NCBI GenBank assembly: GCA_963841425.1
Contig: CAWJCL010000005.1
Span: 1-64,000, forward strand
Source: DATEOR01 sp963841425
Lineage (GTDB): Bacteria > Actinomycetota > Thermoleophilia > Gaiellales > Gaiellaceae
Reading direction: 5' to 3'
DNA length: 64,000 nt
In this document: positions 48,838-57,721 of the stretch, in pieces
How positions within the stretch are numbered: position 1 is the stretch's first letter
Layout: the number at the start of each line of letters is the position of its first letter
Position numbers and translations under genes: made by a program
Notes under the pieces: generated by a model
Told to the model about the DNA's origin: nothing
What the model saw: only the letters and a program-made list of their open reading frames with translations
The model's database searches: none

Positions 48838-49584
48838 TTAGCCCATCTTGAGCGGATCGACGCAAAGACTCGAGATCGAGAGCGTTTCGTCCTTCTGCAG
48901 CCCTTCCGCCTTGAACCGAAATGCGACGGCCGTCACGCCGCTCGGCGACGCGAGCGCGAGGACGTTCATGTAGATCGGGAGGATCAAAGACGGCTCCCAT
49001 TCGCTTCCGGCCTGCAGCCTCGCGATCGTTAGACGCTTGATGTGGCCGCCGAAGTCCTCGTAGAGAACGTCAAGCTTCAGGTGCGATTTCTCGTTGCCGC
49101 CGCGGTCTCTGATGAAGAAGCGGATCGTAGGGTTGTCCAGCGTCACGCACATCGCCGGCGTTCCCGCCTCCGCTCCCTTCGAGAGTTGGAGCGAATGCTT
49201 GGCACCGCTGAACGGGTCCGCCGAGTAAACGACGGTCGCTTGCTTGTTCAGTGTCCAGCCGTCGGTCGCCGACAGGTCGCCCTGGGGCGCGAGCACGTAG
49301 GAAGCGTCATCTCCCCACGCTGCGAACTGGGAAGACGGGTCGCCATAACCACAGTCCGCGTCTTCGAGGAGCCGTCCTGCCCGTGCCCACCTCCCGTGCC
49401 CGAGCAGCTCGTCAATCTTCTTCTCGATGGAGGACACCTGCTTCGAGACGTCCTCGAGCTGGGCATCGTCCCCAGTTGAATCACCTGCGTTCGCTGCAGT
49501 CGCCGCTGTAGCCGCGAAGGCGATGATGCACGTCGAGAGGGCAAAGGCCCTCCTCAAGCTCTTTCTCACGGCCGCTCTCCTCAT
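48838..49584 (-). CDS. exported protein of unknown function
   Basis: A 248-residue exported protein: signal peptide SLRRAFALSTCIIAFAATAATAANA, a short coiled segment (QLEDVSKQVSSIEKKIDELLG), then a jelly-roll-like domain (SYVLAPQGDLSATDGWTLNKQATVVYSADPFSGAKHSLQLSKGAEAGTPAMCVTLDNPTIRFFIRD). The beta-rich part resembles carbohydrate- or surface-binding modules seen in many secreted Thermoleophilia proteins. Two Cys may pair. Function unknown. Confidence 0.72.
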   Translation of the reverse strand: MRRAAVRKSLRRAFALSTCIIAFAATAATAANAGDSTGDDAQLEDVSKQVSSIEKKIDELLGHGRWARAGRLLEDADCGYGDPSSQFAAWGDDASYVLAPQGDLSATDGWTLNKQATVVYSADPFSGAKHSLQLSKGAEAGTPAMCVTLDNPTIRFFIRDRGGNEKSHLKLDVLYEDFGGHIKRLTIARLQAGSEWEPSLILPIYMNVLALASPSGVTAVAFRFKAEGLQKDETLSISSLCVDPLKMG

Positions 49585-49816
49585 CCGCAGTTACCGTCCG
49601 CGCTCGCACGAGCGAACGTTGTCTCAGGAAGTGCGACGACCGGCTGCATCGCATCCCCCGTCCGGGGAGAAGGCCGCTCACAACCCTCGAATGAGGGATG
49701 AATGGAGGCCAGCGACCAAGCTGACGAGGCAGACGACCTAGCTCGGCGCGCCGCCTAGACCGCAGCTGTCGCTGTTGCCGCCCTTCCGCAAGCGTTTCGG
49801 CTCCCAACTTCCGCCT

Positions 49817-49890
49817 GAGCAGCCGAGCTACGACGGCGCGTAGGAGCTTGCGCGGGAAGCGTTGGCCGTTATCGAGGGCGGTTGGCACAG
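49817..49890. repeat. dispersed repeat, copy C
   Basis: GAGCAGCCGAGCTACGACGG starts the block, and the flank GAGGGCGGTTGGCAC is shared with copy A. The 49585-50029 gap has no other feature apart from the AATG repeat. Confidence 0.6.
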
Positions 49891-49995
49891 GTGAGTTCTC
49901 TGTCTCGTTCGCCCCGCGAACACGTGTCTCTGTGAGACGTGTCAGCGGCCGAAATTCCGAGGTAGGGACCGGGGTAGGGAGCCATGCGGCTGTGG

Positions 49996-50028
49996 AATGA
50001 ATAATGAATGAATGAATGAATGAGAATG
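49996..50028. repeat. AATG tetranucleotide microsatellite
   Basis: About seven near-perfect AATG units (GAATGAATAATGAATGAATG and on) directly abut the 3' side of tRNA-Val. Low-GC simple repeats are unusual in this GC-rich genome. Confidence 0.85.
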
Positions 50029-50029
50029 A

Positions 50030-50101
50030 TGGGCGCAGCTGGGATCGAACCAGCGACCTCCCGCGTGTGAAGCGGGCGCTCTCCCGCTGAGCTATGCGCC
50101 C
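50030..50101 (-). tRNA. tRNA-Val (anticodon CAC)
   Basis: A 72-nt cloverleaf: acceptor GGGCGCA/TGCGCCC, D-arm GCTC-AGCGGGA-GAGC, anticodon stem CCCGC with loop TTCACAC, T-arm GCTGGTTCGATCCCAGC, discriminator A. It reads GUG. Confidence 0.96.
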
Positions 50102-50175
50102 CTGAAACACGAGAATAGCGGGGAGCCGGAGCGTCGGTGAGCCCTCGTTGGGAGGCCTCGCATAAGCTCCGCGCC

Positions 50176-51792
50176 GTGTCGAGCGAGCGCTGGTACAAGA
50201 ACGGCCTCGTATATGCGCTGAGCGTCCGCACGTATGCCGACTCCAACGGCGACGGAATCGGCGACATCCCTGGTCTGACCACCCGGCTCGACTACCTCGC
50301 GGGCCTGGGCGTCTCGTGCATCTGGCTTCTCCCCTTCTACCCGTCGCCGTGGCGCGACCACGGCTATGACGTCACGGATCACTACGACGTCCATCCTGAC
50401 TTCGGCAACCTCGGCGACTTCGTCGAGCTCGTCGAGCAGGCAGGCGACCGCGGGATGCGGATCGTCGTCGACCTCGTCCTCAACCACACGTCCGATCGGC
50501 ACCCCTGGTTCCAGGCCGCCCGGGCCGGCGATCCGAAGTTTCGGGACTACTACGTCTGGGCCGACACGCGGCCCGACGACGCGGCGAGCGGCATCGTCTT
50601 CCCCGGCGTCCAGAAGACGACCTGGTCGTACGACCGGAAGGCGGGGCGGTATTACTTCCACCGCTTCTACGACTTCCAGCCGGATCTCAATATCGACAAC
50701 CCCGCCGTGCGGACCGAGATGGCGAAGATCATGGGCTTCTGGGCGACACTCGGCATCGCGGGCTTCAGGGTCGACGCGGTGCCGTTCGTCATCGAGCCGG
50801 CAGGGTCACGCGGCCTGCACCCCGGCCCGGAGTTCGGCTACCTACACGAGTTTCGGAGCGAGCTCTCGTGGCGACACGGCGACACCGTCCTCCTCGGCGA
50901 GGCGAACGTCGAGCGCGATCAGATCGGCGATTACTTCGGCGTTGGAGGAATGCACATGCTCTTCAACTTCCTCGCCAACCAGAACGTCTGGCTCGCGCTC
51001 GCGCGTGCCGACGTGCGTCCGCTCGTGGAGGCTCTACGGCTGACCGCCGGAATCCCGGCCTCCGACCAATGGGGCAACTTCCTGCGCAACCACGACGAGG
51101 CCGATCTCGGACGCCTGGCCGACGACGAGCGCGCCGACGTCTTCGCCGCGTTCGCGCCCAAGAAGGCGATGCAGCTCTACGGCCGCGGGGTCAGGCGCCG
51201 ACTCGCCCCTATGCTCGGGGGCGAGCGCGCGCGGATCGAGTGCGCTCTGAGCCTCCTTTTGACGCTGCCGGGGACGCCCGTCCTCTACTACGGAGACGAG
51301 ATCGGGATGGGCGAGAACCTCTCGCTTCCCGAGCGACACGCTGTGCGAACGCCGATGCAGTGGAGCGGCGAGCGAAACGGTGGCTTCTCGACCGCGCCGA
51401 GCAGCGACCTGTGCGTCCCCGTCGTCTCGCGCGGGCCGTTCGGCTACAAAGCGGTGAATGTCGCCGACCAGCAGCTCGATCTTGACTCCCAGCTGAACTG
51501 GCTCAAGCGCGCGCTTGTCATCCGGAAAGCCCATCCGGAATTCGGCGAGGGCGAGTGGGAGTCGATCGGAACGGGGGACCGAAGCATCCTCGCTCTCCGC
51601 TTTCGCCAGCGGGGTGCCGAAACGGTCGCGCTCCATAATCTTGCCGCCGAATCGCGCCGCGCAGACCTGCGCCCGGCGATCTCCCGAGACCGTCTACGAG
51701 ATAGCTTCGGCAATCGCGGTTACGACGACGGGAACGCCAAGACACTCGAGCTCGACGCGTACGGGTACCGCTGGCTCGAGGTGACCGGCTGA
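50176..51792 (+). CDS. GH13 alpha-amylase family enzyme, trehalose synthase-like
   Basis: A 538-residue glycoside hydrolase of family 13. (beta/alpha)8 motifs: DGIGDIPGLTTRLDYLAGLGVSCIWLLPFYPSP, VVDLVLNHTSDRHPWF, GFRVDAVPFV (nucleophile Asp), LLGEANVE (acid/base Glu) and LRNHDEADLGR. The C-terminal domain is a beta-sandwich. The pattern resembles trehalose synthase (maltose to trehalose) or a related alpha-glucosidase. GTG 50176 is a better match to the family start than GTG upstream. No mak or glgE neighbour is present. Confidence 0.88.
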   Translation: MSSERWYKNGLVYALSVRTYADSNGDGIGDIPGLTTRLDYLAGLGVSCIWLLPFYPSPWRDHGYDVTDHYDVHPDFGNLGDFVELVEQAGDRGMRIVVDLVLNHTSDRHPWFQAARAGDPKFRDYYVWADTRPDDAASGIVFPGVQKTTWSYDRKAGRYYFHRFYDFQPDLNIDNPAVRTEMAKIMGFWATLGIAGFRVDAVPFVIEPAGSRGLHPGPEFGYLHEFRSELSWRHGDTVLLGEANVERDQIGDYFGVGGMHMLFNFLANQNVWLALARADVRPLVEALRLTAGIPASDQWGNFLRNHDEADLGRLADDERADVFAAFAPKKAMQLYGRGVRRRLAPMLGGERARIECALSLLLTLPGTPVLYYGDEIGMGENLSLPERHAVRTPMQWSGERNGGFSTAPSSDLCVPVVSRGPFGYKAVNVADQQLDLDSQLNWLKRALVIRKAHPEFGEGEWESIGTGDRSILALRFRQRGAETVALHNLAAESRRADLRPAISRDRLRDSFGNRGYDDGNAKTLELDAYGYRWLEVTG

Positions 51793-51825
51793 TCGACGGG
51801 CTTTCGCGCCGTTGCTACCATGGCC

Positions 51826-52107
51826 GGGCCCGGTCGCGCTAAGCGGGGAGCTAGCGGTTCCCTGAACCCGCAATCCGCTCCAGCGGGGCCGAACTCCTTC
51901 CCGAGGAGGTTGCGTTCGAAGTAGGGCTTGCGTTTGCAAGCGTTGACGGCCAGGTTCCGCGCACTGGGAGCCTGCGAACCGCGTCAGGTCCGGGAGGAAG
52001 CAGCGCTAAGCAGCTTCTCTCAGGTGCCGCGGATCAGCCTGGCCCGAGCGAGCAGCGTCGGCACCGCATCGAAAGCGCCCTCGACGGAGGGTGCGCGACC
52101 GGGCGTT
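51826..52107 (+). ncRNA. ffs: signal recognition particle RNA (large bacterial type)
   Basis: The conserved SRP Alu-domain start (CCCGGTCGCGC, GGGGAGCTAGCGGTTCCCTGAACCCGCAATCCGCTC) and the apical S-domain core TCAGGTCCGGGAGGAAGCAGC are both present. The ends pair (GCCCGGTCGCGC with GCGCGACCGGGC). Length near 280 nt fits the Gram-positive/actinobacterial form. It lies directly upstream of dnaX, the usual arrangement. Confidence 0.93.
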
Positions 52108-52122
52108 AAACTAGTTGGGCGC

Positions 52123-53715
52123 GTGACGGCTCTCTACCGCAAATACCGCCCCCAGGACTTCGACGAGGTCGTGGGCCAGGAAGCCGTCGTCCGCACTCTC
52201 CGCAACGCGATCTCGGGCGACAAGGTTCGGCAGGCCTACCTCTTCGCCGGCCCGCGCGGCACCGGGAAGACCTCCCTTGCCCGCATCCTCGCCAAGGGGC
52301 TGAACTGCGAGCAGGGCCCGACGGTCTCGCCCGACAAGACCTGCAACTCGTGCCGGACGATCGCCACCGGCACCTCCCTCGACGTCGTCGAGATGGACGC
52401 GGCGAGCCAGCGCGGGATCGACGACATCCGCGAGATTCGCGAGCACGTCATCCTGCAGCCGGTCGAGGGCCGCTTCAAGGTCTACATCCTCGACGAGGCG
52501 CACCAGCTCACCGACGCCGCGTGGAACGCGCTCCTGAAGCTGATCGAGGAGCCGCCACCCCACCTCGTCTTCGTTTTCTGCACGACCGAGCTCTCGAAGG
52601 TCTTGCCAACGGTGCGCTCGCGCTGCCAGACCTTCCTCTTCTCGCGCCCGCGCCTCGCCGAGCTGACGAAGCTCCTCCGCCGGATCGCCGACGGAGAGGA
52701 GATCGACGTGCCCGACGCCGCGCTCTCGCTCATCGCGCGGAGCGCGCGCGGAAGCTTCCGCGACGCGGTTTCGACCCTCGACCAGCTCGCCTCTGCGACG
52801 GACGGGGAAATCACCGTGCAGGCCGTGCTCCAGCTCCTCGGCGCGATCGAGGAGGAGGCCCTCTTCCGGATCTGCGACCTGATCGTCGACCGCGACACAG
52901 CCGGGCTCCTCCACTTCGTCGAGGAGCTCGCCGAGCAGGGACAGGATCTCTCTCGCCTCGTCACCGATCTGCTCGAGCACCTGCGGTGCCTCCTGCTCGT
53001 CCAGCACATGGGCGAGGCGCCCGAGTCGCTGCCGGTCACGCCTGAGACCCGGGAGCGCCTGCACGCGCAGGCGAACCAGATCGGCGAGCCTGACGTCATC
53101 CGCCTGGTCGACCTGCTCGGGGTCGCGGTGGACGACGTGCGCCAGGGCGGAGACCCGCGCCTCCCGCTCGAGCTCGCGCTCGTCAAGGTCACACGCCCGG
53201 GCGCCGACCTCTCGCGCCAGTCGCTCTCTTTCCGGATCGAGCAGCTGGAGGGGAGAGTGCGCGGCGAGCCCCATCACGCGCCTGTGGCTGAGCCGCACGC
53301 GAAGGCAGAGCCCGCCGCGCCTGCCGGAGCTCCCGCGGAGCCGCTTCCCGACCTCGACCTCGAGCAGGTGCAGCAGGCCTGGGGCCAAGCTATCCTGCCC
53401 GCGATCGGCGAGCGCTCGATCCCGACGGCCTCCGTCCTCGGCGAGGCGAAGCCAATCGAGCTCTCCGGCAACCGGCTCGTGATCGAGTTTCCGCCCGCAG
53501 CCTCCTTCCACCGCAACCTCGCGGAGGAGCCGAAGAACGCGACGCTCCTCGCCGAGGTCCTCTACGAGGTCACGGGCCACAAGCTCGCACTCGCCTTCGC
53601 GGTCGGCGAGGGCGAGGCGGACGCCGAGGAGGCGGACCTCGAGGGTCCGGCCAGCGAGGACGACATCATCTCTCTCATGAAGACGACGTTCGATGCCCGG
53701 GAGGTCGACGAGTGA
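52123..53715 (+). CDS. dnaX: DNA polymerase III subunit gamma/tau
   Basis: A 530-residue clamp-loader ATPase. Start VTALYRKYRPQDFDEVVGQEAVVRTL; Walker A GPRGTGKTS, zinc-finger segment CEQGPTVSPDKTCNSC, DEAH box ILDEAHQLT, sensor 1 CTTELSKVLPTVRSRCQTF. The C-terminal tau part has an Ala/Pro linker and a C-terminal domain ending in an acidic stretch. GTG 52123 immediately follows the SRP RNA. The next gene (ybaB) overlaps its stop by 4 bp. Confidence 0.95.
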   Translation: MTALYRKYRPQDFDEVVGQEAVVRTLRNAISGDKVRQAYLFAGPRGTGKTSLARILAKGLNCEQGPTVSPDKTCNSCRTIATGTSLDVVEMDAASQRGIDDIREIREHVILQPVEGRFKVYILDEAHQLTDAAWNALLKLIEEPPPHLVFVFCTTELSKVLPTVRSRCQTFLFSRPRLAELTKLLRRIADGEEIDVPDAALSLIARSARGSFRDAVSTLDQLASATDGEITVQAVLQLLGAIEEEALFRICDLIVDRDTAGLLHFVEELAEQGQDLSRLVTDLLEHLRCLLLVQHMGEAPESLPVTPETRERLHAQANQIGEPDVIRLVDLLGVAVDDVRQGGDPRLPLELALVKVTRPGADLSRQSLSFRIEQLEGRVRGEPHHAPVAEPHAKAEPAAPAGAPAEPLPDLDLEQVQQAWGQAILPAIGERSIPTASVLGEAKPIELSGNRLVIEFPPAASFHRNLAEEPKNATLLAEVLYEVTGHKLALAFAVGEGEADAEEADLEGPASEDDIISLMKTTFDAREVDE

Positions 53716-54035
53716 GCAATATGGACATGAACAAGATGCTCCAGCAGGTGCAGCAGATGCAGGAAGAGATGGCGAAGGCGCAGGACGAGCTCGCCAAGGA
53801 GGTCGTCGAGGCATCCGTCGGCGGCGGGATGGTCAAGGTGAAGGCGAGCGGGGCCGGCGAGATTGTCGAGATCACGATCGCCCCCGAGGTCATCGACCCG
53901 GACGACCCGGAGGGCCTGGCCGACCTCGTCCTCGCGGGCGTGAACCAGGCGCTGAAGAACTCCCAGGACCTGATGCAGTCGAAGCTCGGGGGCGCCATGG
54001 GCGGCCTCAAGGGGCTGGGCCTACCGGGCCTCTAA
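53712..54035 (+). CDS. ybaB: YbaB/EbfC nucleoid-associated protein
   Basis: A 107-residue protein with helix MNKMLQQVQQMQEEMAKAQDELAKE, beta-sheet EASVGGGMVKVKASGAGEIVEITIAPEVID and C-terminal helix. It binds DNA as a dimer. GTG 53712 overlaps the dnaX stop. The dnaX-ybaB-recR order is conserved across bacteria. Confidence 0.94.
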   Translation: MSNMDMNKMLQQVQQMQEEMAKAQDELAKEVVEASVGGGMVKVKASGAGEIVEITIAPEVIDPDDPEGLADLVLAGVNQALKNSQDLMQSKLGGAMGGLKGLGLPGL

Positions 54036-54219
54036 AGAACGGGTCTGACGGAAGATCAGCTGAGCCGCCGGAGGCGTGCCGCTCGCCCCCACGCCGCGTC
54101 GACGGTCGCGCCCGTCTCTCGAACCGATACGAACACTCCCTGCGTCCTTGCCTGGGAACGACCGTCCCGTCCCGGCGACGAGCGACCGTCCGTCATCCCG
54201 TCCTAGGCAGAATGGGGCG

Positions 54220-54810
54220 GTGTTCTCGCCCCTCGTCGACAACCTGATCGCGCAGCTCTCCCGGCTTCCCGGTGTGGGCACCCGCACGGCGCAGCGGCTC
54301 GCGTTCCACATTCTCCGGGTCCCCAAGGAGGAGGCCTTCGCGCTCGCCGACGCGATCCGCGAGGTGAAAGAGCGCATCGGTTTCTGCCGCGAATGCGGGA
54401 ACCTGACCGAGGAGGAGCTCTGCACCATCTGCGCCGATGCACGGCGCGACCGCTCGATCATCTGCGTCGTCGAGCAGCCGGCCGACCTCCTCTCGGTCGA
54501 GCGAACGCACGAGTACCGGGGCGTCTACCACGTGCTCGGAGGAGCGCTCTCGCCGCTCGACGGCGTCGAGCCCGCTCATCTGCGCATCGACGAGCTCCTG
54601 CGCCGTGTGGAGCGAAACGGCGTCGAGGAGGTCGTCCTCGCCACGAACCCGAACATGACCGGCGAGGCGACCGCCGCCTACCTGGCCGACCGCCTGCGCG
54701 ACCGGGTGCGCGTGACGCGGCTTGCGAGCGGCCTGCCCGTCGGCGGCGACCTCGAGTATGCGGACGAAGTCACGCTCGGCCGTGCGCTCTCGGGTCGCCG
54801 CCCCATGTAG
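54220..54810 (+). CDS. recR: recombination mediator RecR
   Basis: A 196-residue RecR: HhH LSRLPGVGTRTAQRLAFHIL, C4 zinc finger CRECGNLTEEELCTIC, Toprim ICVVEQPADLLSVERTHEYRGVYHVLGGALSPLDGVEPAHLRIDELL, and GLPVGGDLEYADEVTLGRAL. It loads RecA with RecFO in single-strand gap repair. GTG 54220; the gap 54036-54219 upstream shows no gene. Confidence 0.95.
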   Translation: MFSPLVDNLIAQLSRLPGVGTRTAQRLAFHILRVPKEEAFALADAIREVKERIGFCRECGNLTEEELCTICADARRDRSIICVVEQPADLLSVERTHEYRGVYHVLGGALSPLDGVEPAHLRIDELLRRVERNGVEEVVLATNPNMTGEATAAYLADRLRDRVRVTRLASGLPVGGDLEYADEVTLGRALSGRRPM

Positions 54811-54823
54811 GACACTGATAGCG

Positions 54824-56080
54824 ATGAGCGAGACCACCTTCGAGCCCGTCCCCGCCGTCGAGCCGGACGAGCCGCCCGCGGCCGCGGGCACCCTCGTGAT
54901 GAAGTTCGGCGGCACCTCGGTCGCCGATCCCGAGAAGATCCGCCGCGTCGCCTCGCGCCTCGTCGGGGCCAAGCGGGCGGGAAATCGTGTCGTCGCCGTC
55001 GTTTCTGCGATGGGCCAGCACACGGACGAGCTCGTCTCACTCGCCCACGAGGTCTCGCCGCAGCCGAAGCCGCGCGAGATGGACATGCTCATCTCCGTCG
55101 GCGAGCGCATCTCCTGCGCACTCGTCGCCATGGCGATCGCCGACCTTGGCCTCGACGCGATCTCGCTCACGGGGTCGCAGGCGGGGATCGTCACCGACAC
55201 CGTGCACGGGAAGGCGAAGATCGTCGAGGTGCGGGCGCACCGGATCCACGAAGCGCTCGACTCCGACCGAATCGTCCTCGTGGCGGGCTTCCAGGGCGTC
55301 TCCACGGACTTCGACATCACGACGCTCGGCCGCGGCGGCTCCGACACGACCGCGGTTGCCCTGGCCGCGGCTCTCGGCGCCGACGCGTGCGAGATCTACA
55401 CGGACGTGGAGGGCGTCTTCACCGCCGACCCGCGCCTCGTTCCCGGCGCGCGCAAGCTCCACGCCGTCAGCTACGAGGAGATGCTCGAGATGGCCGCCTC
55501 GGGCGCGAAGGTGCTTGCGCTACGCTCGGTCGAGTTCGCGCGGAACCACGGCGTCAACCTCCATGTGCGCTCCACCTTCACCGGCGAGGAGGGCACGTGG
55601 ATCACGGAGGAGGACGAGCGGATGCTCGAAAGGGCGATGATCTCAGGCGTCACGCACACACTCGAAGAGGCCGTGTACCGCGTGTCTGGAATCGATCGCG
55701 CCGATCTCTTCGACGCGCTTGCCGACGCCTCCGTGAGCGTGGACACGATCATCCAGACGGGCGATGACATCGTCTTCTCCGCGCCGATCGAGGACCGCGC
55801 CGCGACCGAGGCCGCACTTGGCGGGCTCGACGCGAACTGGGAGGAGCGCACCGACCTCGGGAAGGTGAGCCTTGTCGGCGCTGGAATGAAGAGCCATCCC
55901 GGGATCGCCGCGCGCACGTTCCGGACGCTGCGCGCTCTCGGAGTTGAGCCTGACCTCGTGGCCACGTCGCCGATCAAGATCGCCTTCTACGTCCCCCGGG
56001 GAGATGTCGAGCGGACCGTCGTCGCGCTGCACGAGGCCTTCGAGCTCTCCTCCGTCGAAGCGGAGCGCGCGCATGGCTAG
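54824..56080 (+). CDS. lysC: aspartate kinase
   Basis: A 418-residue kinase: catalytic start VMKFGGTSVADPEKIRRVA, DMLISVGERISCALVAMAI, GFQGVSTDFDITTLGRGGSDTTAVALAAALGADACEIYTDVEGVFTADPR, then two ACT repeats (RVSGIDRADLFDALADASVSVDTII and KVSLVGAGMKSHPGIAARTFRTLRALGVEPDLVATSPIKIAFYV). It makes aspartyl-phosphate, entry to lysine, threonine, methionine and DAP. Overlaps asd by 8 bp. Confidence 0.96.
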   Translation: MSETTFEPVPAVEPDEPPAAAGTLVMKFGGTSVADPEKIRRVASRLVGAKRAGNRVVAVVSAMGQHTDELVSLAHEVSPQPKPREMDMLISVGERISCALVAMAIADLGLDAISLTGSQAGIVTDTVHGKAKIVEVRAHRIHEALDSDRIVLVAGFQGVSTDFDITTLGRGGSDTTAVALAAALGADACEIYTDVEGVFTADPRLVPGARKLHAVSYEEMLEMAASGAKVLALRSVEFARNHGVNLHVRSTFTGEEGTWITEEDERMLERAMISGVTHTLEEAVYRVSGIDRADLFDALADASVSVDTIIQTGDDIVFSAPIEDRAATEAALGGLDANWEERTDLGKVSLVGAGMKSHPGIAARTFRTLRALGVEPDLVATSPIKIAFYVPRGDVERTVVALHEAFELSSVEAERAHG

Positions 56081-57014
56081 GGTCGGCGTGGTCGGAGCGA
56101 CCGGCGCGGTGGGATCCGTCACCCTCGGCCTCCTCGCCGAGCGCGGGTTCGAGGACGTCAGAGCCTTCGCCTCGTCGCGTTCGGCCGGCAAGCAGGTTCC
56201 GTACGGCGACGGCGAGCTCGCCGTCGAGGAGGCGACCGCGGAGAGGCTCGGCGCGGGCGACCTCGATCTGTGTTTCTTCTCGGTCGGAACCGATGCGAGC
56301 CGCGAGCTCGTCCCCCATGCGGTCGCGAGCGGCACCGTCTGCATCGACAAGTCGGACGCGTTCCGCCTGACCGACGGGGTGCCGCTGGTCGTCGCGGGCG
56401 TGAACGACGCGGCGCTCCGCCAAGACGACGAGGTCGTCGCCAACCCGAACTGCTCCGCGATCCAGCTCTCGTGCGTGTTGAAGCCGCTGCACGAGGCGGC
56501 CGGCCTCGCGTCGGTGCGCCTCGCCACGTATCAGTCCATGTCCGGAATCGGCGATGCTGGCATCGAGAGGCTTCGCGCCACAGCGCCGGCCGAGGCCGAC
56601 CTGGCGATGGATTGGGATCTCGAAGGCGAGGAGTTCTCGGAGGAGTCCAAGCTCCGCGCCGAGACACGGAAGATTCTCGACCTCCGCGATCTGCCCTTGC
56701 AGGCGCAGTGCGTGCGGGTGCCGGTTCTCGTCGGCCACGCGCAGGCGATCTGGGTCGAAACCGTCGAGCCGCTCTCAGCGAACGACGCGCGCGACGTCCT
56801 CGGCTCGGCGCCGCATGTCGCGCTGCAGGACTTCGCGACGCCGAAGGAGGCCGCCGGCCGCGACGAGGTGCTCGTCGGCCGCATCCGGCCCGACACCGCG
56901 AACAGCTCGGGCCTCGCCCTCTGGAGCGTGAACGACAACCTGCGCAAGGGTGCGGCCCTGAACGCGGTGCAGATCGCTGAGACGCTCCTCGAGCGGCGGC
57001 TGGTGCGCGCTTAG
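56073..57014 (+). CDS. asd: aspartate-semialdehyde dehydrogenase
   Basis: A 313-residue enzyme, somewhat shorter than the usual 330-370. NADP motif VGVVGATGAVGSVTLGLLAERGF, catalytic Cys in VVANPNCSAIQLSCVLKPL, substrate-contact VRVPVLVGHAQAIWVETVEPLS and C-terminal WSVNDNLRKGAALNAVQIAE. The shortening is in the segment after YQSMSGIGDAG, where the active-site helix region appears compact. Converts aspartyl-phosphate to the semialdehyde. Confidence 0.95.
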   Translation: MARVGVVGATGAVGSVTLGLLAERGFEDVRAFASSRSAGKQVPYGDGELAVEEATAERLGAGDLDLCFFSVGTDASRELVPHAVASGTVCIDKSDAFRLTDGVPLVVAGVNDAALRQDDEVVANPNCSAIQLSCVLKPLHEAAGLASVRLATYQSMSGIGDAGIERLRATAPAEADLAMDWDLEGEEFSEESKLRAETRKILDLRDLPLQAQCVRVPVLVGHAQAIWVETVEPLSANDARDVLGSAPHVALQDFATPKEAAGRDEVLVGRIRPDTANSSGLALWSVNDNLRKGAALNAVQIAETLLERRLVRA

Positions 57015-57103
57015 GGCTGGGGCCACCCCGGACCACCACCCGCTTTCAAGCGTAGCCCCGACGGACGCACCTGTGGCGCGCGCAGCGTGCCGAGTGTGTG
57101 ACG

Positions 57104-57721
57104 CTAGGGGCGCTGGGGGACCGGCGCGGGCGTCAGAGCTTCCTTGACCTTGCGCCACATGAGCGCCGTCGCTCCTTCGGCCACCGGCTGCAGCCCCCCG
57201 AGCTCGAGACGCGCCAGCGCGACGTCGCCATCCCAGCGCACAGGATAGAAGCCGAGGTCGGCGAGGAAGTCCGACGGGAAGATCGTCCGGTGGACGAGAA
57301 AACGCTCGTAGGCGCTCTCCCCCTCCGGATAGCGGTAGGCGAACGTCTCGATCGCCTTCGCCTTCCGGTCGCGCGCTTCGCCGATGACCGAGAGGAAGAG
57401 GCTCTGGATCGCCCACGGCGCCGCCGCGTCGACGAGGTAGGCGCAGGTGACGAGAATCGCGTCGTCCGACGGGGGTCCGGCCGGCAGGTCGTCCGCCCGC
57501 GGGAAATGCCCCGCCGGCCCGTACTGGATGAAGCCGAGGAGGCGCTCGTCCTCTTCGAAGTAGAGCGTGCCCCACGCGCCCCAATCGTCCTCCATCCGCT
57601 CCGCCCACCGTCCCTTCGCCGTCGCGCGCTCGCCGCGCGACTGCCAGAAGACGCACCCGACACAGGGTGGCGGTGCGTGCGCTATCGACGCTGCGGTGAC
57701 GGGGTGGAGCCGAGTCGGCAT
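57104..57721 (-). CDS. GNAT-like acetyltransferase
   Basis: A 205-residue protein. An N-terminal extension with PPCVGCVFWQSRGERATAKGRWAERM, then GTLYFEEDERLLGFIQYGPAGHFPRADDLPAGPPSDDAILVTCAYLVD and PWAIQSLFLSVIGEARDRKAKAIETFAYRYPEGESAYERFLVHRTIFPSDFLADLGFYPVRWDGDVALARLEL. The strand, cofactor helix and the DLGFYPVR end follow the GNAT pattern. CxxC near residue 20 is unusual. Starts within the end of the phosphoesterase gene. Confidence 0.75.
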   Translation of the reverse strand: MPTRLHPVTAASIAHAPPPCVGCVFWQSRGERATAKGRWAERMEDDWGAWGTLYFEEDERLLGFIQYGPAGHFPRADDLPAGPPSDDAILVTCAYLVDAAAPWAIQSLFLSVIGEARDRKAKAIETFAYRYPEGESAYERFLVHRTIFPSDFLADLGFYPVRWDGDVALARLELGGLQPVAEGATALMWRKVKEALTPAPVPQRP

